Part shown: piece after piece, positions 1 to 7,655 of the stretch
How the letters are laid out: every line of letters begins with the position of its first letter
Position numbering within the stretch: the first letter of the stretch is position 1
Source of the DNA: Pseudomonadota bacterium
GTDB lineage: Bacteria > Desulfobacterota > Desulfobulbia > Desulfobulbales > JAGXFP01
DNA: 64,000 nt
Assembly: GCA_018814305.1 (NCBI GenBank)
Contig: JAHJAA010000046.1
Span: 1-64,000, forward strand
Direction of reading: 5' to 3'
The notes under the pieces: model-generated
The model's database searches: none
The model's input: only the letters and a program-made list of their open reading frames with translations
Told to the model about the DNA's origin: nothing
Program-made: the position numbers and the translations under genes

Positions 1-270
1 GGTTTGAACAACAAGGCAAAAGTGGTCACAAAAAGATCCTATGGTTTTAGGTCATTTGATGTGCTGAAAATCGCCTTGTATCATGCACTTGGCAATTTAC
101 CGGAACCAAAATCCACCCACAGATTCTGCTGAGGAGCCGGATTTTATAAGTGAAACGAGACCAGACCAGCGATCCTTTGAAAAAAATCTTCACCCAGGAG
201 TATCAGTATTGAAAAGAGGGAAAGGTTGGATCTTCAACAGACCATTCCCGACTCGGTGGGCTTCAAAAAA
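1..270. other. gene-free left edge
   Basis: About 270 bases before the terminator of the first gene. Only one short open frame is present (84 codons from 83, plus strand). Its composition is not protein-like and it runs through the terminator hairpin, so I do not call it. No recognisable RNA gene or repeat is seen here. Confidence 0.5.
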
Positions 271-298
271 GGGAGGAGACCCGGACGGGTCTCCTCCC
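265..298 (-). terminator. Rho-independent terminator of the 0.3-3.1 kb lipoprotein gene
   Basis: A perfect 13-bp stem (GGGAGGAGACCCG at 271-283 and its complement at 286-298) with a 2-nt loop. On the minus strand it is followed directly by six T residues (complement of 265-270). It sits 29 bases after the stop codon at 327, which fits intrinsic termination of the leftward lipoprotein transcript. Confidence 0.9.
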
Positions 299-326
299 AA
301 TGATTGCCTCATAATTGGAGAAAAGT

Positions 327-3143
327 TCAGCGATTAACCGGTAGCCCTTCGGAATATTTAACTACCACCCCTTGGGGCATTTCACCCATGGGCGGATCAG
401 ACTGACTGAAGGCCGGGATATCGTTAAAATCAATGACACTGGCGGCATTCAGATCAGGAACGGTGCCGCCGGCATTGGTGATATCATCCATGGTTACCGC
501 CTGGAGGAAGATACTGGTATTCACCGGTTTGAGGTAATAGCCAATTCCCTGGCTATCGGTTAGAGCCGTCCCGGACGGGATGTTGATAATCTTTTCTGAA
601 ATCGACGAACTCATCACCCAGGCGTTCTGCTCAAGGGCATCATACGGATAGGGCACCCCTCCCAGCCAGCCATCAAAGGTAAGCTGAAGATTCCGGTGGA
701 TGGTGGCACCGGTACCACTGAGCAGATCCACGGTATTTCCCAACGTTATACGGATTGCCTCATCGAGGATGACGTAATTGAGCGATTCATCCAGGAGGTA
801 GGTCTGGTAGTCATAGCAGGTGGAATCCAAAGACGGATCGCAGAAGCTCCAGGCAAAAAGGACCGGATAGGTCGTCGGATTCAAGGGATAGCCCCATTCG
901 TCGGTATCGACTGGAATCCCATTTAAATCCAGGGGTTGGCCCGACTGATTATAGGCCATCAGATCCCAGGAGGATTGGGTCTCCACCGCACCCGGCGCCA
1001 TCCCGGAGGAGGAGTTGTCACTCTGGACCCGTAATAGGAGATAGTTCTGGTCGGCAGGATTGGTCTCCAGATAGAGTTTCTTTCCGGTTTCCCATGGATT
1101 CATCAGGTAGCTGGTGCCAGGCGGGACAATGGTTGAACAGCCCCCAGCGGCCGAGCAGTTGGCCGGATTCGCCACCTTGCCAACCTCCATCTTCACATCG
1201 TAGTCGCCGGCTGAAAATCCAGTGGATTCGTTGACTCGCCAGATATTATAGCCAACGCCGTTGGCATCGAGATGATACTGCCTGCCCAGTAGTGGTTGGA
1301 ATTCGCTGTCCCCATTGATCGCGAAGATCGGCTGCCAGATATCTTCATCAAAGCCGGTCACCTGCTTGCGGACCCAGCCGGTAGTGGTCTGCCCAGTCAC
1401 TCCGGTATACATGATATAGATATCACCGGAGACATACACCCAGAATTCATCACCGGGCTTGATCACGTAGAGATCGCCGGTCGGGATCGGATTGTAATCG
1501 GCATCCATAGTAGCGCGATAAAACCCGTTTTCGCTGAAATTAACGCCGGGCCAGGCGGTGACCGTCGCGGCATCGAGATAGATCAGATGAACGAAATCCG
1601 TAGTCGCCTGATCAAAAACCAGCATCTCGACAGAAAAGGCGTCATCATTGAAATAGCCTTTGAGGCTGTTGAGTCCGGTATAGGGAACAAAGGATTTAGG
1701 TTGGTCATCATACCCCTTGCAGACCGGGACGGTCCGCTGATCATCCCAGGCAACCCATCCCCCGCGGCACTGCCACCATTCGCTGGTCTGGTCCTGGTTC
1801 AGATCGGCATAGACCAGGCCGAAATCATCGCCGTACCAGATTCCCGCCGGAATAGCCTTGATATCATCGAGAGACGCCTCCACATAACTGCGGACCGAAA
1901 AAATGCCGTTGATAGTCGGCGCCACTGTATAGGTTTGCCCGGTGGCGGTGGAATCCCAGTTTTCCCTTTCGACGACTGTCCCGGCCGGGATAGCGCCTTG
2001 TAAATCCGACCAGATAACATGTTGCCCCCCACCGGCAAAATAAAAGCCCCAGGTGTTCGTGCCATCATTCGCCGGAAAAGTAACCGGGAACCCAAATTCC
2101 TTGTGTTTGAGGACATTGTCGCCTGCCATCAAACCCTCAGGAGGATTCTCCGTATAGAACAAGCCATAGTCGTGAACCATTTCCACCGGGGTAGTCCGGT
2201 TCTTATAGGTCGTGGTCCCGTTTTTCAGGATCCCGAGATAGTCAGTGTTATAACTGTACTCGACGGTGAGCTGATTACAGGGCCAGTCCGGGCAATTATC
2301 ATAATCCGGGAACGTCAATTTGCCGTGACCGCTGGTCTCGGTGAGGGAGAGAATTCCCCGGGTTTCCTCATCACTGTCGTGATGGTTGACCATCTTGATC
2401 AAGCTTGATCCGTCAGCCTGGGGGGTAGCCGAGGCGACGAAATAGCCATTGCCCTCTTCGTCGAAGGCCACATTTAAGGTCCATTCACCATAATCGGAAA
2501 CATCACCTTGGGCCGTGAGCGTCGCCGCCTGGTAGATCAAAAATTCCGCCTTGCTGCCATCCTCAAGCCAACAGAGAACCCGGTTGATATCGCGGCCATT
2601 GTCCACAATCATCCTGGACTCAACCACCCAGGGCTCCATGGTCTTCACCTTGCGACCATCTTCATCACGGACCTGGGCGATCATTGCCCGATAGGGGCTC
2701 TGATTGATATTTTCAGAGTCGGAATACCTGGTCTGGGCCACGGCCTTTAATACGTCATCGACCACCTTGAAATGATCCAGGGTCTTCTCCTCAACATAGC
2801 GATTAGTCGGTGTCCTGACATAGTCGGAGGTAGACGGCAGGCTGCTCACCTCCCGGGACAAGGCCCGGAGACGTCGAGCCAAAGAGCCTCCGCCGCCATG
2901 CGAGGGGATCGTAGAAATCCCCAGAGGAAGCGGATAACCGGAGGTCAGGCTGGAAAGGGTCTCGCCGTGGGTATTGATCCCTTGGGTCGTGGTGGTTCCG
3001 GGCCCCATGGTGGTTGTGGTGGTCGGGCTGATTGATGTCGTGGACGACGATGATCCTCCGCTGCCCCCACACCCCCCAAGAAAGATCCCAAGACTGAGAC
3101 TAACGAGTGCGAACGAAACAGTTGATTTCCGGCTCTTTCCCAT
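327..3143 (-). CDS. large surface lipoprotein with Thr-rich linker, function unknown
   Basis: A 938-residue protein. A basic N-terminus and hydrophobic stretch end in a lipobox L22-G-G-C25, followed by a Gly/Ser-rich and then poly-Thr segment (about residues 26-55). This is the typical layout of an outer-membrane or surface lipoprotein with a flexible stalk. The remaining roughly 850 residues are rich in Asp, Gly, Tyr and Trp and probably form beta domains; I recognise no named domain. The start is fixed by a strong ribosome binding site (AAGGAGGG) six bases upstream. The gene ends at a clear terminator. It may be transcribed with the omptin-like gene 85 bases upstream. Lipidation is well supported; the function is unknown. 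The same linker style recurs in the 56.3 kb lipoprotein. Confidence 0.8.
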   Translation of the reverse strand: MGKSRKSTVSFALVSLSLGIFLGGCGGSGGSSSSTTSISPTTTTTMGPGTTTTQGINTHGETLSSLTSGYPLPLGISTIPSHGGGGSLARRLRALSREVSSLPSTSDYVRTPTNRYVEEKTLDHFKVVDDVLKAVAQTRYSDSENINQSPYRAMIAQVRDEDGRKVKTMEPWVVESRMIVDNGRDINRVLCWLEDGSKAEFLIYQAATLTAQGDVSDYGEWTLNVAFDEEGNGYFVASATPQADGSSLIKMVNHHDSDEETRGILSLTETSGHGKLTFPDYDNCPDWPCNQLTVEYSYNTDYLGILKNGTTTYKNRTTPVEMVHDYGLFYTENPPEGLMAGDNVLKHKEFGFPVTFPANDGTNTWGFYFAGGGQHVIWSDLQGAIPAGTVVERENWDSTATGQTYTVAPTINGIFSVRSYVEASLDDIKAIPAGIWYGDDFGLVYADLNQDQTSEWWQCRGGWVAWDDQRTVPVCKGYDDQPKSFVPYTGLNSLKGYFNDDAFSVEMLVFDQATTDFVHLIYLDAATVTAWPGVNFSENGFYRATMDADYNPIPTGDLYVIKPGDEFWVYVSGDIYIMYTGVTGQTTTGWVRKQVTGFDEDIWQPIFAINGDSEFQPLLGRQYHLDANGVGYNIWRVNESTGFSAGDYDVKMEVGKVANPANCSAAGGCSTIVPPGTSYLMNPWETGKKLYLETNPADQNYLLLRVQSDNSSSGMAPGAVETQSSWDLMAYNQSGQPLDLNGIPVDTDEWGYPLNPTTYPVLFAWSFCDPSLDSTCYDYQTYLLDESLNYVILDEAIRITLGNTVDLLSGTGATIHRNLQLTFDGWLGGVPYPYDALEQNAWVMSSSISEKIINIPSGTALTDSQGIGYYLKPVNTSIFLQAVTMDDITNAGGTVPDLNAASVIDFNDIPAFSQSDPPMGEMPQGVVVKYSEGLPVNR

Positions 3144-3228
3144 AACACCCTCCTTCTTTTGCCAACCAGATGACTCCTACGGATAGAGCACCGTCCTCGT
3201 ATGCATCCTGAAAAACATGAACACACCC

Positions 3229-4206
3229 TCAAAATAACAAGATCAGACCAAGTTCACCTCCCAGGGACTCCCAGTTAGCCTCGTTCAGACGAGTAACCGC
3301 CCTGGAACCATCAGTGAAGTAAACCGTATCCTTTCCGTTTTGGGCATGCCACCGCTCATAATTAAACTCCAACTTTACCCGAAGACGCCCTTCGCCAAGG
3401 CTGACCCCGACAATTTCCCTAAAACCGATGGCCTCATCTGATTCCTGAATAAAACTTACGGGATGGTTCAAGTCCGGTCGAAGATTCCAATCGGCTTCGG
3501 CATGATAGTGAACCAGGTGGACTTCCACTCCTCCGTATACTTTCAAAGAATCAGAGGAAATATATTCCAGATCACAACCAAGCCACCCCCCTTCCCACTC
3601 AGCCAGATAACTGCTGTCCAACCCGTGGAAAGGCCCTACCGGCTGTTGAACATACCCTGCCGGCGCGTAGCCCCCTTCGGATATGGTTTGATATCCGTCA
3701 TTCATGCGTAAATCCTGACTATGGTAGGAAAACCCGGCCAGCGGTGAAATTGTGAACGTTTCCCCTTTCAGAAAGAAAACCGGGCCGACCCCCAAGGTTA
3801 CATCCCAGACCCCTCCGGAATCAGAAAGATTATTGGATCGGGAAAATTCCCTGGTCCGGTTATCACCGTCATAATCTGAATCCTGGTTCTGACCGGCAAC
3901 GATAGCCCCATAAACCAGCCGTCCTCTGGCGACTCCACCGAGCTTCCAATGATCTTTTTTCAAGATCATTCGCCCCTGGGCCCCAACCTGCAGGATACTC
4001 AAGTCGGTCCAGGAAAGTTCGGATAAAATTTTGGGATTTTCACCATTCAGATCACCGGCAATGTTCCAGTCAAATTCTCCGGAACTAAACCCGGCCGCCA
4101 TGGTCAGCTCGGTCCGTAGATTTCGGTTCTCAGCCCCTGCGGAATGAGGCATCAATAAAAAAAGAAGACTCAGCGCCACCAAAACAAGAAAGAATAGTTT
4201 TTTCAT
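3229..4206 (-). CDS. omptin-like outer-membrane beta-barrel protein
   Basis: A 325-residue protein with a Sec signal peptide ending near A23-G-A25. It then alternates short polar and aromatic segments, and ends in Phe as outer-membrane barrels do. By eye the body follows the omptin protease pattern: a SELSW segment early, then an acidic loop DSDYD (residues 109-113) where OmpT has its catalytic D83-x-D85 pair, then a GVGPVFFL...SPLAGFSYHSQDL section. The second omptin catalytic pair (D210-x-H212 in OmpT) appears to be replaced by EADWN, so proteolysis is doubtful. The Protochlamydia outer-membrane protein group is an alternative family. It is the upstream partner of the lipoprotein gene. Confidence 0.6.
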   Translation of the reverse strand: MKKLFFLVLVALSLLFLLMPHSAGAENRNLRTELTMAAGFSSGEFDWNIAGDLNGENPKILSELSWTDLSILQVGAQGRMILKKDHWKLGGVARGRLVYGAIVAGQNQDSDYDGDNRTREFSRSNNLSDSGGVWDVTLGVGPVFFLKGETFTISPLAGFSYHSQDLRMNDGYQTISEGGYAPAGYVQQPVGPFHGLDSSYLAEWEGGWLGCDLEYISSDSLKVYGGVEVHLVHYHAEADWNLRPDLNHPVSFIQESDEAIGFREIVGVSLGEGRLRVKLEFNYERWHAQNGKDTVYFTDGSRAVTRLNEANWESLGGELGLILLF

Positions 4207-4345
4207 ATGTCAATACATTCCAGAACGGGTTTTATCCAAAAAAGGATGTTGTTTCAGGTGATCGTATTGCTTTTATATTAACGATAACTCGTTGGGATAA
4301 TCAAGATCATTTCATTTCTTCTTCATATCCCGGCACTGTCCCGGA

Positions 4346-4388
4346 TGTCTCAATCCGCCAGTGTCTCAGTATTAAGGGAAGCGAGACA
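4346..4388. promoter_or_regulatory. distal enhancer palindrome with an extra half-site
   Basis: TGTCTCA at 4362-4368 and CGAGACA at 4382-4388 form an inverted repeat with a 13-base spacer, one base short of perfect. A further direct TGTCTCA half-site lies at 4346-4352. The dyad centre (4375) is about 246 bases upstream of the start predicted from the -24/-12 promoter. It is 107 bases from the second palindrome, close to ten helical turns. This layout is typical of sites for NtrC-type activators; the cognate protein is not encoded in the window. Confidence 0.6.
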
Positions 4389-4468
4389 CACACTTCTCTC
4401 TAGCCCCCACCTTTGCTATGACTAGCAAGGAAGTCCAACTGCCAACCAGACGTCTTTGCCACCCATCA

Positions 4469-4495
4469 TGTCTCACAAAACGACACTTTGAGACA
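4469..4495. promoter_or_regulatory. proximal enhancer palindrome TGTCTCA-N13-TGAGACA
   Basis: A perfect 7-bp inverted repeat with a 13-base spacer. Its centre (4482) is about 139 bases upstream of the predicted sigma54-dependent start. Repetition of the same half-site and spacer in the distal palindrome is the evidence that these are real protein-binding sites. A role as activator sites for the island is inferred. Confidence 0.65.
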
Positions 4496-4594
4496 CATCT
4501 TTATTCCACTGGCCTCTTGATCTCACTTTCACAACACCAAATAACAGATTGATATAATTAGATCTTTTGTTTTTTATCCCCACAAAATCGGATT

Positions 4595-4610
4595 TGGCAC
4601 AACTCATGCT
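4595..4610 (+). promoter_or_regulatory. -24/-12 (sigma54) promoter
   Basis: TGGCAC at 4595-4600 and TGCT at 4607-4610, with the invariant GG (4596-4597) and GC (4608-4609) exactly 12 bases apart, as RpoN promoters require. The expected start of transcription is near 4621. Two spaced palindromes upstream support activator-dependent transcription. The -12 element is ATGCT rather than TTGCA, so it is good but not perfect. Confidence 0.65.
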
Positions 4611-4622
4611 AAAATGAAAGTC

Positions 4623-4862
4623 ATGAAACAATACAACCTATGCATAAAAAAGGTCCTTGAACTTGCCCGTGAGATGATAATCCTGGCAGATGAAGGACAG
4701 GGGGCTGCTGAGGATGATGGGTGCAGGCTTCTGTATAGTGTACTCCAGGACTGTGCCTATAAAATCCGCAAACAGGCCGAGGAAGAACGAGAAGGTCACT
4801 GCCGGACCGGAAAATGGGATGAGCCTGGTTCGGAGTGCGAAGCAACCAATTCATATCAATAA
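4623..4862 (+). CDS. small conserved helical protein heading the oxygen-defence island
   Basis: A 79-residue, mostly helical, acidic protein with a regular heptad-like pattern ([17 protein letters not shown], then [16 protein letters not shown]). It has Cys residues at about 7, 34 and 44. It looks like a real small family seen in Desulfobacterota, but I know no function. Two in-frame ATGs exist (4614 and 4623) and neither has a ribosome binding site. If the -24/-12 promoter is used, the message starts near 4621, so only 4623 would lie on it and translation would be practically leaderless. The stop is 25 bases before the peroxiredoxin start, which implies co-transcription. Confidence 0.55.
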   Translation: MKQYNLCIKKVLELAREMIILADEGQGAAEDDGCRLLYSVLQDCAYKIRKQAEEEREGHCRTGKWDEPGSECEATNSYQ

Positions 4863-4887
4863 TATATCAAAAACCAAGGAGAATACC

Positions 4888-5475
4888 ATGAGTGTACTTG
4901 TAACCCAAGAAGCCCCGGACTTCAGTGCCCAGGCTGTGATGCCCGATAATAGTTTTACCGAACTAACCCTCTCTTCATATCGGGGAAAATATGTTGTGTT
5001 ATTTTTCTACCCCCTGGACTTTACCTTTGTCTGTCCTTCGGAAATCCTGGCCTTTTCGAGACAACTTGATGAATTCAAAAAGCGCAACACCGAGGTCATC
5101 GGCATCTCGGTCGACTCCCATTTCACCCATCTGGCCTGGAAAAATACGGAAGTACAGTGCGGAGGGATCGGGAACATTCAATTCCCTTTGGTGGCGGACC
5201 TGGACAAGTCAATCGCGAAAAACTATGACGTATTGCTCCCCGACGGCATCGCACTGCGCGGTCTCTTTCTGCTCGACAAGGACGGTCTTGTCCAACACCA
5301 ACTGATCAACAACCTCCCCCTGGGGCGGAGTGTAGACGAAGCCCTGAGGGTCCTTGATGCTCTTCAGTTTACCGAACAGTATGGGGAAGTTTGCCCCGCC
5401 AACTGGAAACCTGGTGAAGATGCCATGAAACCGACAGCGGCAGGCGTTGCCGAGTATCTGACCAAACATCAGTAA
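4888..5475 (+). CDS. 2-Cys peroxiredoxin (AhpC/Prx1 type)
   Basis: A thiol peroxidase of 195 residues that reduces H2O2, organic peroxides or peroxynitrite in the cytoplasm. The peroxidatic cysteine is C49 in the signature [11 protein letters not shown], and the resolving cysteine is about C169 in EVCPANW, as in typical dimeric 2-Cys peroxiredoxins. The start is set by AAGGAG eight bases upstream of 4888; the frame stays open further upstream but without peroxiredoxin similarity. No AhpF or thioredoxin gene lies beside it, so the reductant may be a rubredoxin-linked or thioredoxin system encoded elsewhere. It is the first recognisable gene of the oxygen-defence cluster. Confidence 0.93.
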   Translation: MSVLVTQEAPDFSAQAVMPDNSFTELTLSSYRGKYVVLFFYPLDFTFVCPSEILAFSRQLDEFKKRNTEVIGISVDSHFTHLAWKNTEVQCGGIGNIQFPLVADLDKSIAKNYDVLLPDGIALRGLFLLDKDGLVQHQLINNLPLGRSVDEALRVLDALQFTEQYGEVCPANWKPGEDAMKPTAAGVAEYLTKHQ

Positions 5476-5587
5476 CTTTTGCTAAAAAATTCTCCGCGAT
5501 GCTTAGGGTATAAGAAGAGTCACCAGTAGCTTGACGGCAAATAGCCTGCTCCTGGTCGAATAAAAAACAAACAGAGAGGATAAAACG

Positions 5588-5746
5588 ATGGCTAAATACG
5601 AATGTCCCTGCGGATACATCTACGATCCTGCCGAAGGCGATTATGACAGTGGAATTGAACCGGGAACCGCCTTCGAAGACCTTCCCGAAGATTGGGTTTG
5701 TCCCAAATGCGGGGCAGAAAAAGGTGATTTCTGGAAAGTAGGCTGA
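5588..5746 (+). CDS. rubredoxin with shortened first knuckle (CxC)
   Basis: A 52-residue one-iron electron carrier. Family hallmarks are all present: [28 protein letters not shown] and the Phe/Trp C-terminus. The second Cys pair is the normal C38-x2-C41. The first pair is C6-P-C8-G, one residue shorter than the usual C-x2-C. The reading is unambiguous (tgt ccc tgc gga). Its likely role is electron donor to rubrerythrin, superoxide reductase and the flavodiiron protein encoded downstream. An AGAGAGGA ribosome binding site precedes the ATG. The odd knuckle could shift redox potential or mark a subfamily; it is not a frameshift, because the frame stays correct on both sides. Confidence 0.93.
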   Translation: MAKYECPCGYIYDPAEGDYDSGIEPGTAFEDLPEDWVCPKCGAEKGDFWKVG

Positions 5747-5865
5747 GCACACAACAGCCACCACCTTTCCGGACTAAAACCTCCGGGAAACTGGGCCATA
5801 CAGGGAACCAAGCTTATTGGGGCAAGCTGTTTTTGGAGAAGATCTTCAATGCAGGAGGTATTGCC

Positions 5866-6237
5866 ATGATGAACAAACAGGAATTAAAAGAAAACCGTCA
5901 GCTGATCAATGAAATAGACTGGGGGATGACTCCGGAAAAGGCGATTGAAATGTACCTTGAATGGGGGACCGGCTGGATCCGTGGGAATGACTTCGTCAGT
6001 AGCGCTGATCAGGAATCCTATTATTTCGTGGTTTATGACTGGGAAGATCCCCCCCAGGTCACCTTAATCCATCGGACAGTTGAGGGTGCCGAAGATATTG
6101 CCAAAGTTGAGGTTCCAGCCAATCTCTTTATTGATGCTGCCCGGGAAGACGGTTACAAGCCTGGGGTTGGGGTTCACCCCCTGCATCAACCACTACAGGA
6201 ATGGGTCAGCAAGGCCCTGAATGCCGTTCCCTATTGA
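5866..6237 (+). CDS. DVU0772-like conserved protein of the peroxide/oxygen stress set
   Basis: A cytoplasmic acidic protein of 123 residues without transmembrane segments. The motifs WGMTPEKAIEMYLEWG, YYFVVYDWEDPP and the Trp-rich C-terminus recall the family named after Desulfovibrio vulgaris DVU0772, which as I remember was predicted to belong to the PerR regulon there. The biochemical function is unknown. AGGAGGT six bases upstream of 5866 decides the start; a TTG further upstream (5833) keeps the frame open but lacks such a site. It lies between rubredoxin and rubrerythrin, which supports a role in oxygen or peroxide defence. Confidence 0.7.
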   Translation: MMNKQELKENRQLINEIDWGMTPEKAIEMYLEWGTGWIRGNDFVSSADQESYYFVVYDWEDPPQVTLIHRTVEGAEDIAKVEVPANLFIDAAREDGYKPGVGVHPLHQPLQEWVSKALNAVPY

Positions 6238-6364
6238 GAAAATTTTATTCCTGCCCCATGGAACTGTCTCTTCACAGAATCGGGGGGTAAATTTATTTTT
6301 CCAGAGGGGAAACGAGTATGATACCGTATGAGATAAATCAACCTTAAATTACTAGGAGAGAATA

Positions 6365-6940
6365 ATGGCAGCACTGAAGGGAACGAAGACGGAGAAAAAT
6401 CTTTTGACCGCTTTTGCGGGGGAATCACAAGCCAGGAACAGATACACCTTTTTCGCCAAAAAAGCCCTGAAAGAAGGATTCGTCCAGATCTCGGCAATTT
6501 TTGAAGAGACGGCGGAACAGGAAAGAGCCCATGCCAAAAGACTGTTTGGCTTTCTGGAGGGCGGAGAGGTCGAGATAACCGCATCATTTCCAGCCGGCAC
6601 CATCGCCTCTACAGTAGAAAACTTACGGGCCGCCGCCGCTGGTGAAAACCACGAACACACCGAGATGTACCCTGCCTTCGCCAAAATTGCTCGGGAAGAA
6701 GGTTTTCCGGGCATCGCGGCTGTGATGGAATCAATAGCCGTTGCTGAAAAGGGCCATGAGGAGAGATACCTTGCCCTGGCTGCCAATATCGACAACAAGA
6801 GCGTTTTCAAGAAGGGAGCAAAAACAACCTGGAAATGCAGGAAATGCGGATACATTCATCAGGGAGAAGAAGCTCCTGGATCCTGCCCGGCCTGCGCCCA
6901 CCCGCAAAGTTATTACGAAGTGGCGGCCGAAAATTGGTAA
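6365..6940 (+). CDS. rbr: rubrerythrin (NADH-linked peroxidase)
   Basis: A 191-residue two-domain rubrerythrin. The N-terminal diiron ferritin-like domain carries FAGESQARNRYTFFAKKA, the EETAEQERAHAKR helix and the second ExxH pair (MESIAVAEKGHEERY). The C-terminal rubredoxin-like domain binds one Fe through CRKCGYIH and CPACAHP. It reduces hydrogen peroxide to water with electrons from rubredoxin. AGGAGA precedes the ATG. The gene sits between the DVU0772-like gene and superoxide reductase in the same direction with short gaps, so it is probably in the same transcript. Confidence 0.95.
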   Translation: MAALKGTKTEKNLLTAFAGESQARNRYTFFAKKALKEGFVQISAIFEETAEQERAHAKRLFGFLEGGEVEITASFPAGTIASTVENLRAAAAGENHEHTEMYPAFAKIAREEGFPGIAAVMESIAVAEKGHEERYLALAANIDNKSVFKKGAKTTWKCRKCGYIHQGEEAPGSCPACAHPQSYYEVAAENW

Positions 6941-7002
6941 CACGATGAACACGTTATAACCCAGACGAACGTCTTAAATATTAATAATAAGGAGAACATC
7001 CC

Positions 7003-7377
7003 ATGGCTGAAAGAATGGAAGTGTACAAATGTGAGCTCTGCGGGAATATTGTCGAGGTCCTGCATGGTTCCAGTGGCGAACTGACCTGTTGCGGTCAAGC
7101 CATGACCTTGTTCAAGGAGAACACCGTTGATGCCGCCAAGGAAAAACATGTGCCGGTAATTGAAAAAATTGATGGCGGGTATCAGGTTAAGGTCGGCTCA
7201 GTTACCCACCCCATGGAAGCAAGCCATTATATTGAATGGATTGAACTCATCGCCGGAGCAACGATTCTGCGAAAATTCCTGAAGCCCGGCGACACACCTG
7301 AAGCGACCTTCATCACCGATGCCGAGAAAGTTGTCGCTCGGGAGTATTGCAACCTGCATGGGTTATGGAAGAACTAA
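7003..7377 (+). CDS. dfx: desulfoferrodoxin, two-iron superoxide reductase
   Basis: A 124-residue protein that reduces superoxide to H2O2 without releasing O2. The N-terminal desulforedoxin-like knuckle ([13 protein letters not shown]...CCGQ) binds centre I. The catalytic centre II ligands are visible: [22 protein letters not shown] and the C-terminal CNLHGLW. The Lys of EKHVP, important for catalysis, is present. AAGGAG lies upstream of the ATG. The peroxide produced would be removed by the neighbouring rubrerythrin and peroxiredoxin. The length and motif order match the two-iron class exactly. Confidence 0.96.
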   Translation: MAERMEVYKCELCGNIVEVLHGSSGELTCCGQAMTLFKENTVDAAKEKHVPVIEKIDGGYQVKVGSVTHPMEASHYIEWIELIAGATILRKFLKPGDTPEATFITDAEKVVAREYCNLHGLWKN

Positions 7378-7430
7378 GGGACTTGGAAAATACTGATGTA
7401 CCTGGATCGCGCCCGAATTTGGGTCAGGTT

Positions 7431-7560
7431 GGGTTGCGCCGATTGAGTAGGTAGCGCCAGACTCCGAAACCACAGGCGTAGCAGCGGACACCGCTGTCGC
7501 TGTTACGGCGAGGATTTCGGAGTCTCGATTCCTCGCTTACCTGCGATTGAGGCGCGACCC
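7431..7560. repeat. nested long palindromic element
   Basis: About 130 bases that can fold as one long imperfect hairpin. The outer arms GGGTTGCGCC (7431-7440) and GGCGCGACCC (7551-7560) differ by one wobble pair. The middle arms are near GTAGGTAGCG and CGCTTACCTGC. The inner arms GACTCCGAAA (7460-7469) and TTTCGGAGTC (7515-7524) are perfect. The apical arms lie around GTAGCAGCGG and CCGCTGTCGCTGTTAC. It has no coding potential. It could be a palindromic mobile repeat, or an RNA structure between the superoxide reductase and ferritin genes. Confidence 0.6.
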
Positions 7561-7619
7561 AAGATGGCCCGAAGGCGGGATGCGTTATGGTCTATCAGCA
7601 TTTTCTGAGCCCCTAAGGC

Positions 7620-7655
7620 TTTCGGGAAGCCATTTTAGGCCAGGGCTTCCCGAAA
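7620..7655. terminator. perfect hairpin in the superoxide reductase-ferritin gap
   Basis: TTTCGGGAAGCC (7620-7631) and its exact complement (7644-7655) around a 12-base loop. No run of T follows on the plus strand, so this is a strong hairpin rather than a textbook intrinsic terminator. It may attenuate or stabilise the transcript between dfx and ferritin. Confidence 0.4.

Larger units (their letters stand above)
4207..4613. other. divergent control region between omptin-like gene and oxygen-defence island
   Basis: About 400 bases without a protein gene, between a leftward and a rightward transcription unit. It carries five occurrences of TGTCTCA or its complement (one of them with a single mismatch), two palindromes with identical 13-base spacers, a TATAAT-like hexamer at 4553-4558, and a -24/-12 promoter at its right end. 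These are listed separately. Confidence 0.7.

Noticed and set aside
1296-2003. 235-codon open frame on the plus strand opposite the large lipoprotein gene
   Set aside because: It is an antisense shadow: the minus strand has a lipobox, a strong ribosome binding site and a terminator, and the plus-strand translation has no recognisable composition or start signal.
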